Below are positions 1 through 13,227 of a stretch of DNA of 64,000 bases, piece by piece. The notes under the pieces were generated by a model. That model had not been told where the DNA came from, made no database searches, and was given only the letters and a program-made list of their open reading frames with translations. Both the position numbers and the translations under genes were made by a program. Source of the stretch: Aplidium turbinatum (lineage: Eukaryota; Chordata; Ascidiacea; Aplousobranchia; Polyclinidae); the NCBI GenBank assembly GCA_918807975.1, contig OU964934.1, positions 8,122,001-8,186,000 of the forward strand. The letters are read 5' to 3'. Position 1 is the stretch's first letter. Each line of letters starts with the position of its first letter.

Positions 1-2334
1 CCACGTCACGATTTGTTTTAAAAATAAATATTTATGTTATGCACAGTGCACATTGGATATTTTTTTGATTTGCTTCACTTGACAAGTTAGCCAAACTATT
101 AGCCTGTGTCGGTAATCAGCAACGGCTACAGGCGCTGAATCAATACAAAATAGATCTGGGTAATACAATAATTCATTGTAAAAGTGTGAAAAGCTTAAAA
201 TGTAAATATGTCACACTCTTTTGCAAGTTTTTGCGTTTTTTAATGATTTATTTCTTTGTGATTTAGTATAGGCTACTCCATTTTTTTATTTTTTTTCTAT
301 TTTGTCCCAATTTTTAATTTTCATAAATTTGTTGATCAGATCTCCTCAAATGAGGAAATTTCCTCACAATTGTTGCATTGGATTTGCAGTTCCACTCGCA
401 CTCATGACTGACCACTATTTGGCTACTTTGCCAAAGACAATCGCAAAGCAATGTAGTATGTTTTAATGAACGTCTAAGATTGTTTAGAATCGCAGGTCAA
501 ATAGTACGTCAATGTTTTTTTGAAAATTTGTTTTGAAAATCAACATGTTGCATTGGTACAGAAATGATTGGAAATTGCGAAAAAGTCACGTAACAATGAA
601 ATCCTGTTGAAAATATGAGCAAGAAAACTAAAAATGTAAAAAAAGAGGACATTTGAGAATTTTTGGGTGTCCTCGGAGGACAATTTATTCTTCTTCAAAA
701 AAGAGGACAAATCCTCTTAAAAGAGGACATATGGTAGCCCTATTGTAGAGGCTTTGAAGCAACTATTCACCTCAAAACTTCGGTAGCCTAATACATTTTT
801 AAGTTGCGCATGTACTTGAGTATATTGCTTTACTTCTGTACATTGGTTTAATTACTGAGCCCAGAGTAAGCTTATTGCGATGCAATGTTAGTTATACATC
901 AACGTCACTGCAATATCTACTTTAAAACTTTAATTTCGTTTCTAAAATATTGTCATTGCGTTTTCATGAAAAATGCTAACTTGAAAATAAATTTTAAAAG
1001 TACTGTCATGCCATCAATGCTACTTTTCTTTTAAATATTTTAAAATTAGTTGATTTAATTAGTAGATGCAAAAAAAAACACAGAAACCACATAAAGTAGC
1101 ATGGAGCTTTCTCTGCCTAACTACTATCTGAAATGTCTGCCTAACTATATAATTGAAGATGCAGTCATGATTCAGAAATTGATGTGATTGGACTGACAAA
1201 ATCTGAAGCTCACAATGTTTAAAGCAAAACTCTGAAAGGAAAAGTACATTCATCACAAATTCAGGGTTTGACGTGGAAAGTTAATTTTTAAAGCAACCAG
1301 TGCAAAGATAGGGCTAGGCTACTACGAAAATATGTTAAAAGATTGCAAACATCATGAGCTTTTGTAAACATTGTAAAATACGAGGCCACGTCACAACATG
1401 TGTGCACTGCAGTGGGCACGTTTTTCAGTCATGTAGCCTAACTGAAGTCGTGTGGCATATAAACTGGTATCAAAATTCGTAATTTGGGTATTGTAATTAA
1501 TCACGGTCCACGCTCTTGTTGTTTATTATAACAGTGGTCGACAATCACTAGGCCGCACAGAAATAAAATCGACTTTTTATAGTCATTGAGCAACACCTTT
1601 GCATTAGATTTAAGTGCATTAACAACTTCACGAATTCAATTGACTGGCAAACACAACGGTTGAGAGCTCTGTCGTATGAATTAGTAATGTGATACTGATA
1701 AGCATAAGCCCAGCCTCATGGGCGACACACGAGTCTAGGTCTATGGCTGTAAAATTGTTGCTCTTCTTGGTTGCCGAGAAACATGGTTATGGATTTTGGT
1801 TTTACAGTTGGCCATTGCTGACCGGTTAGTGGCAATAATAACCGCATTGAACTGATTCTCAGAGCAAAAAAATACCTACACCTTGTCTAAAGAAAGAGTA
1901 GGTCTCCTTAAAATAGCTCTGCAAATAACTATGTTCTTTTTATATCGCTCGCTTGAACAATGCCATACGTTGAAGCGACGTAAAAAGAATAACTTGATAG
2001 TTTTAGTAGCCTACTGCGTAGAAGATCAATCCAATTTTGAATAGCAGTCTGGTGTCTAGTCCATGTCAGTCCAACTCCAACTGCAGCGATCAATGTTACG
2101 AAGCAAAGTAAGATTCTCTCGTTGATCGTGGCTCGTGCTATAGGCTGCTGAGGTATAGGCCTACCTAATTACCTAAACCTATTTGTGGGTGTAGTGTAGT
2201 GTAGGTGTAGTCTGTACTCTGTAGTTACTGGTTTACAATGCAACAAAAATGCACAGAGTTTGCATAACGAAAAATTTCAAAATATGTAAAATAAATAAGC
2301 ACTTACCTCATAAGTTTAGAAATAGGCTACACTT
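1..2334. other. Non-coding stretch, no gene recognised
   Basis: This AT-rich stretch has no open frame that resembles a known protein on either strand. The only structure I can point to is a probable transposon end near 640-744, listed separately. The words TAGCCTA and TAGGCTA recur here as in the rest of the window. Confidence 0.6.
640..744. mobile_element. Possible hAT transposon end (single end)
   Basis: Read on the minus strand from about 744, the sequence begins CAATAGGGCTACCATATGTC and continues into a run of 'GTCCTCTTTT' motifs. That resembles the terminal sequence of many hAT elements (CAGGGCTACCATA...). I found no convincing matching left end or target duplication, so this may be a remnant. 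Confidence 0.3.
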
Positions 2335-2715
2335 TTAGTGTTTTACTAGTAAACGCTTCTTGGTCGTATGAGCTGTCTTTTTCCGGACTATTATGTTTGG
2401 CCATGAGGTCATCAGCCACTCGACAGTCTCATCATCCAGGGCCTTCAGTCCAAGCGTTCCATGTGGTGGTTGATAGATTGGGCAGTCATGGACGACATGG
2501 TCTACTGTCTGGTCTGTGGCACCACACTCGCATCCCGGTGAGGGAACCAGGCCCCATCTGCACATGTTTGAACGAAAGCGACCGACGCCGGTTCGTAGGC
2601 GGTTAAGCCGGACCCACGCAATTCTTGCGAGGGACATTCCCGGAGGGTGGGGATCGACGTCGGGTAGGAAATCACGGAACGCTGTCCAATTGGTTGTAAA
2701 GCTATTGGTATAACT
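2335..2715 (-). mobile_element. LINE ORF2 C-terminal fragment (family A)
   Basis: The minus-strand frame encodes the tail of a non-LTR reverse transcriptase: an arginine-rich stretch ending RLNRLRTGVGRFRSNMCRWG, followed by a CxC...H...C cluster (CECG, DHVVHDC). This arrangement is typical of the region after the RT domain in LINE ORF2. Upstream the frame is lost near 2715, so this is a 5'-truncated insertion. Related pieces lie at 5400-6010, 23722-23905 and 35575-36640. Confidence 0.75.
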
Positions 2716-3236
2716 TTCTACCAGCTGATGTCAGCTGTCATGATCACCATATTTTAGGTTAGGTCCTCATAATCAGTTGAAGGCAAAGTGTGGTCACATT
2801 GCAAATCCAAAAGTAATCCAACGCTTGTTGGACTACTTGTCTTACACTAAAACGCATTATGGACATTCAATCTAAGTTATTACTTTGGAGTTGAAGTCGG
2901 CTACTATTATCTGCCATTAGATTTTGTAAAGGAGAGTAAACGAGCAACGGTATTATAGTATCATTACCTTTCCCAATTTTCATCTGTGTCTCTGTGTAAG
3001 ATCCTTTCATCAAACATGCTATTTATACGATGTGGAATAATCTCTTAAGAAAGTTCTAGAACGGTTATACGCCATGCACAATGAGTCAGCGATCTTTTTT
3101 TGCAAGTCATATCACGAGCTGTACCAAGCGATACAAAGTTGCTCATCACAAATAGGCCTGGCAAGTTATACCCTAAGGCTAAAAACACTGCTTTATTGTA
3201 GCTATACATTTATGATAAAGATAGCCTACAGTCTAG

Positions 3237-4584
3237 AAGTGGTTCCTAACCTTTTTGTTGTCACGGACCCCTTTAGACAAATTATTAATTCTGCGGACCC
3301 TTACCTAAATTTTGCCTGAAACTCAATTAACATACTATTGACTATTGTAATAATTATGCTACTCAACTACTGTAGGCTACTGTGCCATATTGCATTGCCG
3401 CTATGACTCCTGCGGCAAATATAAGGTAAAACAGTTGCTCAAATAAGAAAATGAATGAATTGTTCAAGAAATGTCAATCAATCAATCATTTTATTTTTCG
3501 TCATTAACGCGTCCCGGACGAAAAAGATACTAACTGCAAAAACCGATATAGACCTACCACCACGTTAATGAACGGGAAAAGGTGGCAAAACCTTAAAAGG
3601 TTTAAAACGTGCCTGAATGAAACATTAAGTAGCCTAGGCTATCGGTAGTAGGTTATATATCAGTAGTTAGCACGGCCACAAAACCCAAAAAACATATAGC
3701 AAAAAATAAAACAAAAACAGAGAGAAACACACATGTAGAAATGAAAGACAGCCCAATGAAAAGTGTTGTGGATTGAATTTGCCAGTTCCAATATTGATGT
3801 GGATGAGCAGTCATAATGATAATAATAGTAGGATGGACAAAGAAAAGCGGACATAAAAGAAACCCATCCTCAGGCAAAAGCCCGTTTCGATGTGGCCCAG
3901 GAGAGCAGGTGTTGAGTTCTTTCTATGGTCAGACCGCACATCACACAGTAGCCTAAGACGATTGAGGTTTGATAGCCAGTTTAAGTTATTGTTTCTTGTC
4001 CTGGTGGGTGATGGAATGGATGAGCTGGTAGATGATGATGTTCTGGTGGTATTGATAAAGCTCTCATCCCCTTTTGCAATATGTCAGCAGTATTTGAATA
4101 TTAAGGTGACTCAAAGTGCCATGCCGAAACTTTTTCAACGTAAGCAAATTTAATGGGGGCTGTTGTTGCCTTTCCTGAACTAAACGACTGAACTGTGGTT
4201 GAGTTTTTGACAATGCAACACGCATGTCATCGCTTCAACGTCCAGGCGATTTCGATGTTTAGTTTTTATTGTAACAAGAGCTGAGAATCCTGCCTCGCAA
4301 AGGTAAGATGTACGGTACCGGTAGTAGCCTAGATGTATTGTGGTAGATGTAGTTTAACGTCAATGTACACACTGTAGGCAGCGCCGCAGCAGCATAGATT
4401 TATTTTAATGCATACCCGTAGCCTACAGTTTATTCTTACGGGCTTGAGTTTGACACATTTGCATTTAAAGAGAGAAACGAAAGTAAAAAGATCCCTTTTC
4501 GTTTTCATCAAGGTAATCACGGACCCCCAAATGCTTTCTCACGGACCCCCAAGGGGTCCGCGAACCCCAGGTTGGGAACCACTG
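3237..4584. mobile_element. Non-autonomous hAT element with inserted repeat
   Basis: The left end reads AAGTGGTTCCTAACCTTTTT and the right end, reverse-complemented, reads CAGTGGTTCCCAACCTGGGG, which is the classic hAT 'CAGTGGTTCCCAACC' terminus. Just inside both ends lie repeated 'ACGGACCCC' motifs. The flanks CAGTCTAG (left) and TACTCTAG (right) match at 6 of 8 positions, as expected for an aged 8-bp target duplication. No transposase is recognisable. A LINE-tail repeat sits inside at 3475-3830. Confidence 0.75.
3475..3830 (-). repeat. LINE 3'-end repeat, copy 1
   Basis: On the minus strand this ends in 'AATAAAATGATTGATTGATT', the short-tandem tail typical of CR1/L2-like LINE 3' ends. The body is shared almost word for word with 14508-14815 and more loosely with 15293-15490, including 'AGTTAGCACGGCCACAAAAC' on the plus strand. 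It lies inside the hAT element 3237-4584 and so arrived later. Confidence 0.65.
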
Positions 4585-4904
4585 TACTCTAGCTGTTCAA
4601 CTGTCAATTTTGTTAATGTTTTAAAGTAGCCTTTACGTTGCAATGATTTCAAAAAACTCTTCTTAAAGCTACAGTAAAAATAATTTGAAGAAAAATAGCT
4701 TGCATTGGGCTATCATGACAAATGACTTGTAGAAAACTTCACTTGTTTGTTTTATTATCTTTATCCTGCATTGCGGGAAAGCGGACTTGAGCGCTATGCA
4801 TCGGTGTACGCTTTCCGACGTACACCTGACCCACACTGCAGCCGACGGCAATGCCTGTTTCCTGTTGTCTACTTATGACTTAAATTTGGTACTACCCATT
4901 ACTC

Positions 4905-5052
4905 GAAATCGATCACTGGGTAGAGGCAATTATCGTAAAGTTTCTTGCCCAAAGAAACAACAGCAAGTGCGGGTGGCTGGAGTCGAACATGCAGGCTCTC
5001 AACTGCGAGCCCAACGCGCTAATCACTCGGCCACTGCTGCCACTGTTGCATA
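4905..5052 (-). repeat. tRNA-derived SINE
   Basis: On the minus strand the sequence contains a box A-like stretch TGGCCGAGTGATTAGCGC near 5040 and a box B-like GTTCGACTCC near 4985, spaced as in a tRNA. A non-tRNA body with 'GGGCAAGAAACTTTAC' and 'TTGCCTCTACCCAGTG' follows. That body, and the lack of a good acceptor stem, argue for a SINE and against a working tRNA gene. The 3' limit is uncertain and could reach about 4790. Confidence 0.6.
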
Positions 5053-5399
5053 GTGGCTGCAAGTTGCAGCCACTGTGGTCATTGGTCATGCGCTTCAAAG
5101 TTTCCATCGCTGTTAACTCATCATGACAAAGCATTTTTAAATATAGGCTACAAAAGAGTTTCCTTCTTTTGCAGATCTCGCTTGCAGACATACAAATAGG
5201 ATTACACAGTAATTTTTTCTTTTGGTGGACAAGTTTGTTTTTTTTCAGAAAAAATATTTTTCTTTTAAGGACGTTAAAATTGCCCAAATATCCTTTTTTG
5301 CGCTCTTGCAACAAAGTAACCGACACGTTTGTTTACCAACCTAAAGTTGCAAGTAGTTGTATTTTCGTATTACCATGACTTTACACAGACAAGGATTAT

Positions 5400-6010
5400 G
5401 CTTATTACCCCTATTATTTAACATCTACATCAGCATGTGGTACAGGAAGCACTCACAGACGACATCGCCTAAATCGCAGACTATCTGAGATTGTGGAAGT
5501 TGAAATTGGGCCTGGCAAAGACTACCGTCACACCTTTTCACCTATGCAACACACGCGCCAATTATCGTTTTTTCTTAATGAAAGCCCACTTAGCCTACCG
5601 CACAACCCTTGCCCCACTTACGTACAAGTAAAGATCGGCAATTGACCTATAAACATCCCGCTGAAGCCCTCCATGCTAAGTTATAAGCACGCAACAACTT
5701 GCTGAGATGCTTAGCTGGAACATTCTGAGGTGCTAGTAGCCTACCTCCACACCCCGTACATGTGCTCTTGCATTTGTTTGCACAGCACCTCCGAATATGC
5801 TTCTTCCACTTGGTGGCTCAGCGTACACACTAGCAAAATTGACACTGCCCTCAACACCACCATGAAAATAGTCACCGGATGCCTGCTTCCAACTCCCACG
5901 GACTTTCTTCCTGCCCTATCAGGTATTGCCCTATCTAGACTGTGTAACGAAAATCACGTACATGAACTGGTTTTACAAGCTATGTCAAGGGATGAGCAGT
6001 GAGCACCTTC
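5400..6010 (+). mobile_element. LINE ORF2 fragment (family A), decayed
   Basis: Plus-strand frames carry recognisable RT-tail sequence: a 'LRLWKLKLGLAKT...FHLCNT' stretch around 5480-5560, then SEYASSTWWLSVHTSKIDTA and 'MKIVTGCLLPTPTDFLPALSGIAL' near 5790-5930. These match the palm-to-thumb end of the same LINE family seen at 36216-36503. The frame is interrupted, so this is a dead copy. Confidence 0.6.
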
Positions 6011-6971
6011 TCAATCAGATGGTCCTAAAATCAGAGCTAAACTTTTAAGAATGATACGTGTAGGCTACTAAAACTTGGACTACTTGAACGGAAATTTAAA
6101 AAAAAAATTCTAGAGGTCTTAGAATGTACTGTTGTATCCTAAAATCAGGGTTAAAGTTGAAATTAAAAATATTGCGTGAGCACAACTTTTTAGACTCGAA
6201 GCCTGATCAACGAACGGATCGTGTGGGTGTGTTTGAAAATTCACGAACAAATATTCACAAATGCCGAGCTGTAACTGCAACAGAATGATTGTCATTTTGC
6301 CTAGAACTAGCTAATATCGTCAAACTAACTAGCCACAGTAAGGAAGAACTAGATTACAAAAATGCTCAATTCAACGGTTCTGTACTTTTTGCAGTATAAA
6401 TTCTGGTAAGAATTGATTGCATTATTGTGGTATCACGCTTAACGGATGTCTCTTTTCAGTAGATAGGCCTATAGCCTACAGTATACTGTCTAGTCGTCGC
6501 ATAACATTCAGCATGATAAAGTTTTATTTACGTTTAGAAGTTACCGTAGTAGAGATGTTCAGAAAAAATAATTTGGAACACAACCAAGACCGAATGTGGT
6601 GTTGAAACAAGATGTTTTGATAAACCTTCAAAATATTTTTGTTTTAAACACCCTTGGATGTTATTGAGGCAATAAGTAAGTTAGCTACTAGTACAAAAGG
6701 TCGCAGAAGTTACAATTGACAGGTGTGGAAATGAAATTTGGTGCTAAATTCAACTGAACGAATTTAGTTCTTCAATATTGAAGAATTAGCAGTGTTCAGT
6801 GCAGCATATATACTGTCAAGCATCGTGAGTAAATTGCATCAACATTGCAAAAGCTTTTAGTTTGACAGTTGAGTAAAAAGCTTTAGATATTCAATCGAAC
6901 TTACATATAATAGTGCTGCCAGTAATTATTCTTTAAAACTACGTCTTTGTCATAACGTGCATGTAAAAAAG
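6011..6971. other. Intergenic, nothing recognised
   Basis: This is the 3' flank of the GST gene. I see no coding frame, RNA gene or terminal inverted repeat, and no canonical AATAAA on the minus strand close to the GST stop codon. Confidence 0.5.
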
Positions 6972-9290
6972 TTAGTTTTCTGTTTCAGGCCTCTCCTTGA
7001 TCCACTTGGCAATGTTAGGTCGAGCTTCCAACGCTTTTATCATAGCCTTGACTTTGGGGACGGGTTCTAAAAACTTGTCACCCGCTTTCCGTGTCATAAA
7101 GTCCAGAATAGAGTAGATAGCAACATCACCACCACTGGGATTCTACAACAAACGCAGTAGCAAGTATTAACAAGCTAATTAACATTTATCTGTATGGGAG
7201 AATATTGGGTTGCAGAAAGAAAGTAAAGGTAAGCTTTGAATTACAGTAGGCTACTTTATTCAACTCCAAGTATCCAAATTTAAGTCGGAATTGGTTGACC
7301 GTGTTATTTCAACTTCAACGTTTTTACTCAGCGATGGATTCAAGGGGGAATGGGGCGATTCACCCCAAAAAACACAGAAAAGTAACTTTATTCACGGCGT
7401 ATTTGCAGGGTCGGATAAATGTAGACCTCCACGTCATTTGAAATCGCCGCCTCCCTTCAAAGTTACTTTCTAGACCCACCACTGTTTTAGCATAAGATTT
7501 GTGGTAATCCGCCAGGAGATATCTATTTGTTGTCTGTAGAAAATTGAAGGAAGAATATCTGATATACTAAAGTCACTAAGCGTTAAATAGATAGTGGAAG
7601 CGCGAGTGGTGTTATGTTAACGCCAGTTTGATCAATCAACAAAATAGCGCAGTACCATTTCATGCGGAGGTTACTTTCGTTTTGAATGTCAAGACAAAAG
7701 CTTGCATGCTGAATGAATCTTATGCTAAAACTAAATTACACAATGCTAAGACAGTCTTATGCACACATTGCACAGAGTAATTTACATCCCATACACTAGC
7801 TTTAGCATCACATACCTCTCCAAACAGGTAAGTCCCTTTCATATTTTCTTGCAGTTTCAAAAGTCGTGGAATAACATCTTCTTTCATAACCACCGCTGAT
7901 TTTTGTTTCTAAACAAAGGCAATTTTTTACATTGAATTGTCATCAAGTTAAGTTGGAGATATTTTGCAATTTTAGGATGATGCTTGTACAGTTTTGCAAT
8001 GACGTTATGCAATTTTATAACGACGCTTTGCATGTTTATCCATTTTGTAATGCAAAGTCGATGAATATCATAATATACTTCTTCTTCAATAGCTTTGCCT
8101 GAACCAGGCATCAAAAGCCTCGGATGAATAATTAAACCAAAGTGACCAATCATAATCACATCAATATCCATGCGAAACACTTTTTGCAAAATGTATAATT
8201 TTTAGAATATTTTGCAACATTTAAACAGCCTACAAACATCCACACTATCCACTTGACTGCAGTTCAAAAGATTATGCTAAGGTGGTTAAAAAACATAGAG
8301 GTAAGTTTTAATGTCTTAAAGCGAGAAGAGGCAAAGGCTATACTCCACTCGTATGTTTATCTCTTTTAACACTGTCGAACACTCGAATAGTAGCCTACCA
8401 CCCTACACCTAGTAGCCTAATCATAAAACGGCAATGAGTTGGCATAGCGACGTATACCTTTACTTCTTCATCCTCCTCTCCAAAAGGCAACTTCATAGCC
8501 CCTTCAACAAACACTTCAATCCACATGTCCATCTTGGCAGCGTTGAGTGGTGACCCTCCTTCCAACTTGAGTTCTCTCGCTAAGTATCGCAACGCGGCTC
8601 GGCTATGAGCTATTTGCTCTCCATCCACGAATAAAACTGGCATTTGACCGAAAAGCATTTCTGGAAATGCAGATAAAGTGAAGAAATGCTTTAAAATTGT
8701 GTCTGCTGGCCTAAATAATTCTACATAAAAAACATGCAAGCTCAAACAAAGGTTTCAAATACATACTATACCTAATTTTGCTCAATAAAAACAGCCATCA
8801 AACCAGCATGTGCTCCACAGGAGGCATACCCCAGCTAACACGAACTGTCCCTTTTACATTCTAAGTTAAAATTTACAAACGTTGAATCGATGTAATAAAT
8901 TGTAGTAATCATTGTAGCCTATGTGAACCTGACAGGTAGATTTCCATAACATATCATTTACGATGCACCATAGCTTTGTAAAGTTGCTTGGAACCTCTGA
9001 CCAGTCTATTGGTCCCAGTACCTACATGGACTTTTTCCCAAAGCTTGTATTTGGTTTGTACGGCCTTTGAGCCCAACAAGGCTACCAGCTACCCTATATA
9101 TAAAACAAAAACCAATCGCGGTGGTCGTATCAACATTGTCTCTCGCACATAGGCTACCTGGTTTGTGTTCAGGCCATGTTTCCCTGGTGTACCGCACGTC
9201 TTCATATTTTACTCCAGCTTCTGCGAATAGCAACCGACACATTTCACCAAATCCTCTGGCATCAAAATAACATAACTTGTAACTAGGCAT
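6972..9290 (-). CDS. Sigma-class glutathione S-transferase (prostaglandin D synthase-like)
   Basis: Four exons join in phase on the minus strand: 9290-9158, 8660-8458, 7908-7816 and 7142-6972, giving 199 residues, the usual length for sigma GSTs (about 200). The N-terminal thioredoxin-like domain starts MPSYKLCYFDARGFGE; Tyr8 is the expected catalytic tyrosine that activates glutathione. Next comes the glutathione-binding stretch MLFGQMPVLFVDGEQIAHSR, with the cis-proline 'MPVL' motif. The helical C-terminal domain contains GGDVAIYSIL and ends in WIKERPETEN. Known family roles are glutathione conjugation and, for some members, prostaglandin isomerisation; which applies here cannot be told. 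The protein has no signal peptide and is likely cytosolic. All introns have GT-AG borders. I chose the start because the MPSYKL context matches the family; an upstream in-frame Met at about 9395 lies before a likely acceptor and is less likely. Confidence 0.92.
7329..7484. mobile_element. Possible short hAT-like MITE in a GST intron
   Basis: The left end CAGCGATGGATTC and the reverse-complemented right end CAGTGGTGGGTCTA are similar, and G/C runs follow inside both, as in other short hAT elements here. The flanking 8-mers match only weakly (TTTTTACT against TTTTAGCA), so the call is tentative. It lies in the last GST intron (7143-7815). Confidence 0.35.
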
Positions 9291-11886
9291 TTTTATTAAC
9301 TTTGTGGAGAAAAGGAACAAGAAGCGTGAACTTAAATAACCTGTAACATTGAACCAAAATATATTCTGAGACTTTTCAAAAATGCAGTATTGCAAAATGA
9401 ATCACAGATCTCGGTCAGTTCATAGGCTAAGTGCAGAAGATGCAAAGCTATTAATTTATCTTAGCTGTAGCATTAGAAGAGCTCCATGTCAAAGTCACTA
9501 CTTTTGGTCTGGTGCAAATATGCAAACTTCACGATATGTCATCACTAACTTGTAGGTTATTGCATTTGGAATGACATCACTTTAAGATTTTCTCAGGAAA
9601 ACCATTTGGCCCTGATAGTCAGATTTCTCATGCTAATGCCGTAATTGCAACCAAAATATATGCAAAATATATGCTCCAACGATGAGGTTGTAGGTTCACA
9701 CAGTGGTTCGCGTAAGTGAAAATTATTGAAGGTAAGCAGGCTGGTTGTTGTATCAAAACATGTTGTTGCTGCAGGATACAAAGCAGGGATGTAGCCATGG
9801 GAAGCTTAGAGGAGCAATCGCTCTCTCAAACTTTTAGCTTGCCTCTTCAAAAATGTGTGTTTGATACTTTAGTTTAACTGAACACTCTTAATTAACTCCA
9901 ATAAACATTAACTTTGAAAAAAGATTCAAGAAACAAATAGAATTTTCAACAGGCTAATTAACAGCCATACTTTTCCAGCTCTGCTTTCATTTTCACTTTT
10001 GCAGTTCTTTTTAATGCTTATTGCAAATGTTTATTTAAAAAGTGCATGGAAAAGATTGTTAATAGTATAGACTATAAAAAAGTTTGAAAATTGAATGAGG
10101 CTGTTTGTTGCTAAAAAAGTTTGTTAAGATTTCCAACCCTGAGCCAACAACACATTCAGATTCTCTTCAACAATCAAAAAACAAACATTGCATTTATTCA
10201 TAATCACCAAAAAAGTGAAATGAAATAGCTTTCAATGGTTTTCTATAGGCACTATTGTGACATTCGACTTAGTATGTCATGAGAATGATTCTCAGCGTTG
10301 GCAAATAGTCACTCCCAAAAGCATGGAATGCAGCGTTAGCGAAAGCAATACATCAAATATTTGTCAGTCGCGAAGCCAATCTGTTGTGTTCGTATACTTA
10401 GGCCTAGATCGTTTTATTCGTTTTCATACCGACCAATTCCTTCGTGTTTTTTTTGCTTGAATTATTAAATAGTTTTCAACATTTAAAGCCTTTTCTTGAA
10501 AGTTTCAATTAAGATCAACGTTTAAAATCATATGAATAAAATAACTGAAGATTTGAGACTTAATGGCAAATGCTACACTTCCAAAATTAAGCTCTCAAAG
10601 AAGCTTTTCCACTCCGAAGATAAAGATTCAATTAATCAAAATTACTCTTTTACTGCCAGCAAAACATAGTTAAAGTTTTAAGCAAGCTGTACATCTTCAA
10701 TCATAATTATGAACACTGTGAAGTTCAGACCGCCCTTCAGCCTGTCCAAACTATCTTATAATTCCTACCTCTTCCAGCTAAAAGCAAAAAGCCTCTCTGT
10801 TAAAAACTTATAAGCGCTGGTCCTGAGGGGTTGTGCAATGTGCATAGCTTTTTTAACGATATCTTGCAGTCTAAAATTACGACGTCTCGCATCACAACCA
10901 CTCAAGCATGAAAGCAAATCTCACACTCGACCGAGCGTTTTTTACCTTATCGATCGCTAGTCGCTACCATTGTTAAAGATTGATACCGGTTGAGAGCAAA
11001 CAAAGTGAATGGAAAATTTTAAAAGCCGCTTTTTTGCTGACTCATACGCCGACGCTAACATAGCCGTTGCTATGAAGAAGGTTACTGGCGACAAACAATC
11101 CTTACATTGTTGGCATTTTGAAAAGTGCCTATCTACAAAAATGCTATCATCCATTAAATTAAAGCCGATTTTAATCATTTTAAAACATTGTGTGATGTCA
11201 TATTGACTTGTAATGGATAAAACCTTTGTGTTAAAAAGATATGAAAAATATTAAAACTATGGAAAGCTGTTTGAAACGAAACGAAACTCTTTGCTAAAAA
11301 ACAATGCCCATCAAAACCAAGAGATAGGCATTTGGTGTCGATAAAAAACGAATTTATCGCCTGAAAAAGTCCCACTGCATCGATATATTAATCAATCTAA
11401 CGTCACTCAAAGAAGGAAAGAACTCTATTGTTTTTGCCGAAATCGAAAAATCGAATAGTTTGCAAAATTTTGCTCAATTTAAGTGTAAGTTGGGGATTTT
11501 TTTTAAATGTGTATGGACGGGGCGAGCTGGAGCAGTAGCTGTGTGGCGATTTTGGGACACGCAGAAACACGTGTGGTGGTAGAAATGTGTCCTGAAATGC
11601 TTAGCCTATTAGGTTTTTGTGTTTTGGAACGTAAGTGAAAAGAAGAAGAAATTTCAAGCTCAAGGTGTGACAATACGTTGTTTCAAATGGGGTACGACAA
11701 TATTATCAAAATATTAATAATCTATTTGTAATAAACACGTTTTTGTGACATTTTTGTGATTAGATTGTATGCTACTAACAGCCAGTTGGTAGGTTACTTA
11801 GTTGGCCTATGCCGGTTTTGAACAATAATAATCACGATTGAGAATAACACAACGTTTGTTTCTTTCCTAGCTGATTTGATGTAGGC
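9291..11886. other. Intergenic, GST upstream region, nothing recognised
   Basis: This is 2.6 kb of AT-rich sequence with only short open frames that resemble no family I know. A splice-acceptor-like 'TTCAATGTTACAG' lies on the minus strand about 50 bases before the GST start codon (near 9342) and could mark a 5'-UTR intron or a trans-splice site. Confidence 0.5.
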
Positions 11887-12791
11887 CAGGGGTCGGCAAC
11901 CTTTTTGAGCCGCGGGCCAATTTGATAAAATAAAATATACTGGCGGGCCGTAACTGCCGGGACAGCTTTTCTGAAACGCGAATATCTTACCCTTAAATTG
12001 CACGGCGTTTTACACTCCTATTCATGTTTATATGATATGTTCATTGATATGATAAAAGGAATTTATTACTTTGAAACCGATTCTTAAAAGAACAAATGTG
12101 TGTAACAATTTAATGTGAATGTTGATGTTGTTTGCATTTTTTTGCCAAATTGCCAAAATCAGTTTTGATATTGGAACAAGAAATTTGTAAAACATTATTA
12201 ACATGTTCATCAGATAAACGTGATCGAAGTTTATTTTTTGGGAAGTTTATCTTGGAAAATAATTGTTCACAAAGATAAGTGTTCCCAAACATGGATGCAA
12301 TCTTTTTCGCATTCTCTCGTAATTTCGGAAATAGGGTTGCAGATACATGTTCTTTGTAAAACACTTCCGGAGAAGTAACGTGAAACTTCGACTTTAACGT
12401 TGTATTATTCTGAAGTTCAATCAGTTCCATCTGCACGCTATTGTCCGCATGGGCTGGATCCACATCAAAAGGTGTTGCCAGTAACGCGAATTCGTGTTTG
12501 TGTCTTCGCATGTCCTGGAACCGGGAAGCAAACTGCTGTTTGATGTCAACAATACCCTTTGCACTTTGCAGTTAAACTTTTGCACAAAAATGAAACGTGT
12601 GCAATGAAGCATATAATTTGTAGCACGAGGTAGTATCCGTGGTTTTGTTGCACTATGATTTTAGCATGCGAAAAACAACTTATTTATCGTCGCGGCCGAA
12701 TTGCGTGCTTTTGCTTGGAACTGCTCGCGGGCCAGAACGAAGCGCCTGGCGGGCCGGACCTGGCCCGCGGGCCGTAGGTTGCCGACCCCTG
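11887..12791 (-). mobile_element. hAT transposon, deleted, with transposase C-terminus
   Basis: The terminal inverted repeats read CAGGGGTCGGCAACCT on the left and, reverse-complemented, CAGGGGTCGGCAACCTACGG on the right. An exact 8-bp target duplication, ATGTAGGC, flanks them (11879-11886 and 12792-12799). A minus-strand frame at about 12560-12110 encodes the 3' part of a Charlie/GTF2IRD2-like transposase, including the hAT dimerisation region 'NTYLCEQLFSKINFPKNK' and 'RSRLSDEHVNNVLQ', ending in KQHQHSH. The 5' two thirds of the transposase are missing, so this is an internally deleted copy. Confidence 0.92.
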
Positions 12792-12976
12792 ATGTAGGCT
12801 ATCGTGTGCCCTGAATTACTGGGGACCGCTAAAATAGAGTTAAAACCCACTGGGTGGACTGTTTAAGTGACTCAAAACATCTAGCATATGATGACTTTGT
12901 CATATTATCTCTTTTAAGTTAGTTAAAATCTCAGGCTATTGAAATAATATTAATCCTTTGTCGATTTTTGTTATAA

Positions 12977-13085
12977 GCAGGGCTGCGGAGCCCCTGTGAA
13001 GAGGTTTGACTCCGGCTCCAGCTCCGGAGCTGTCAGGATGCATACCAGTGGCTCCGGATCTAGCTCCAGAGCAAAAACAAACACG
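12977..13085. mobile_element. Single-ended DNA transposon remnant
   Basis: The sequence begins CAGGGCTGCGGAGCCCC and continues with repeated 'CTCCGGCTCCAGCTCCGGAGC' words, a pattern I associate with the ends of hAT-like non-autonomous elements. I do not find the other end, and no target duplication can be shown. Confidence 0.35.
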
Positions 13086-13227
13086 TGTTTTAAGTACATT
13101 TCTTAGGATCAAATAGACTACAATGGAGTTTTTTTTTTAAACACAGTTCTCCAAAACAATGACAAATAGCTTATAAGAAATAAGGACGGCATGGTAGGCT
13201 AACTCCGTGGCAAATCAGTTTCTTAGT

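Noticed and set aside
4960-5052. Possible tRNA gene on the minus strand
   Set aside because: Box A and box B are present but the acceptor stem does not pair and a SINE-type body follows directly.
4913-5326. 137-codon minus-strand frame
   Set aside because: It is made of SINE antisense and low-complexity lysine/leucine sequence.
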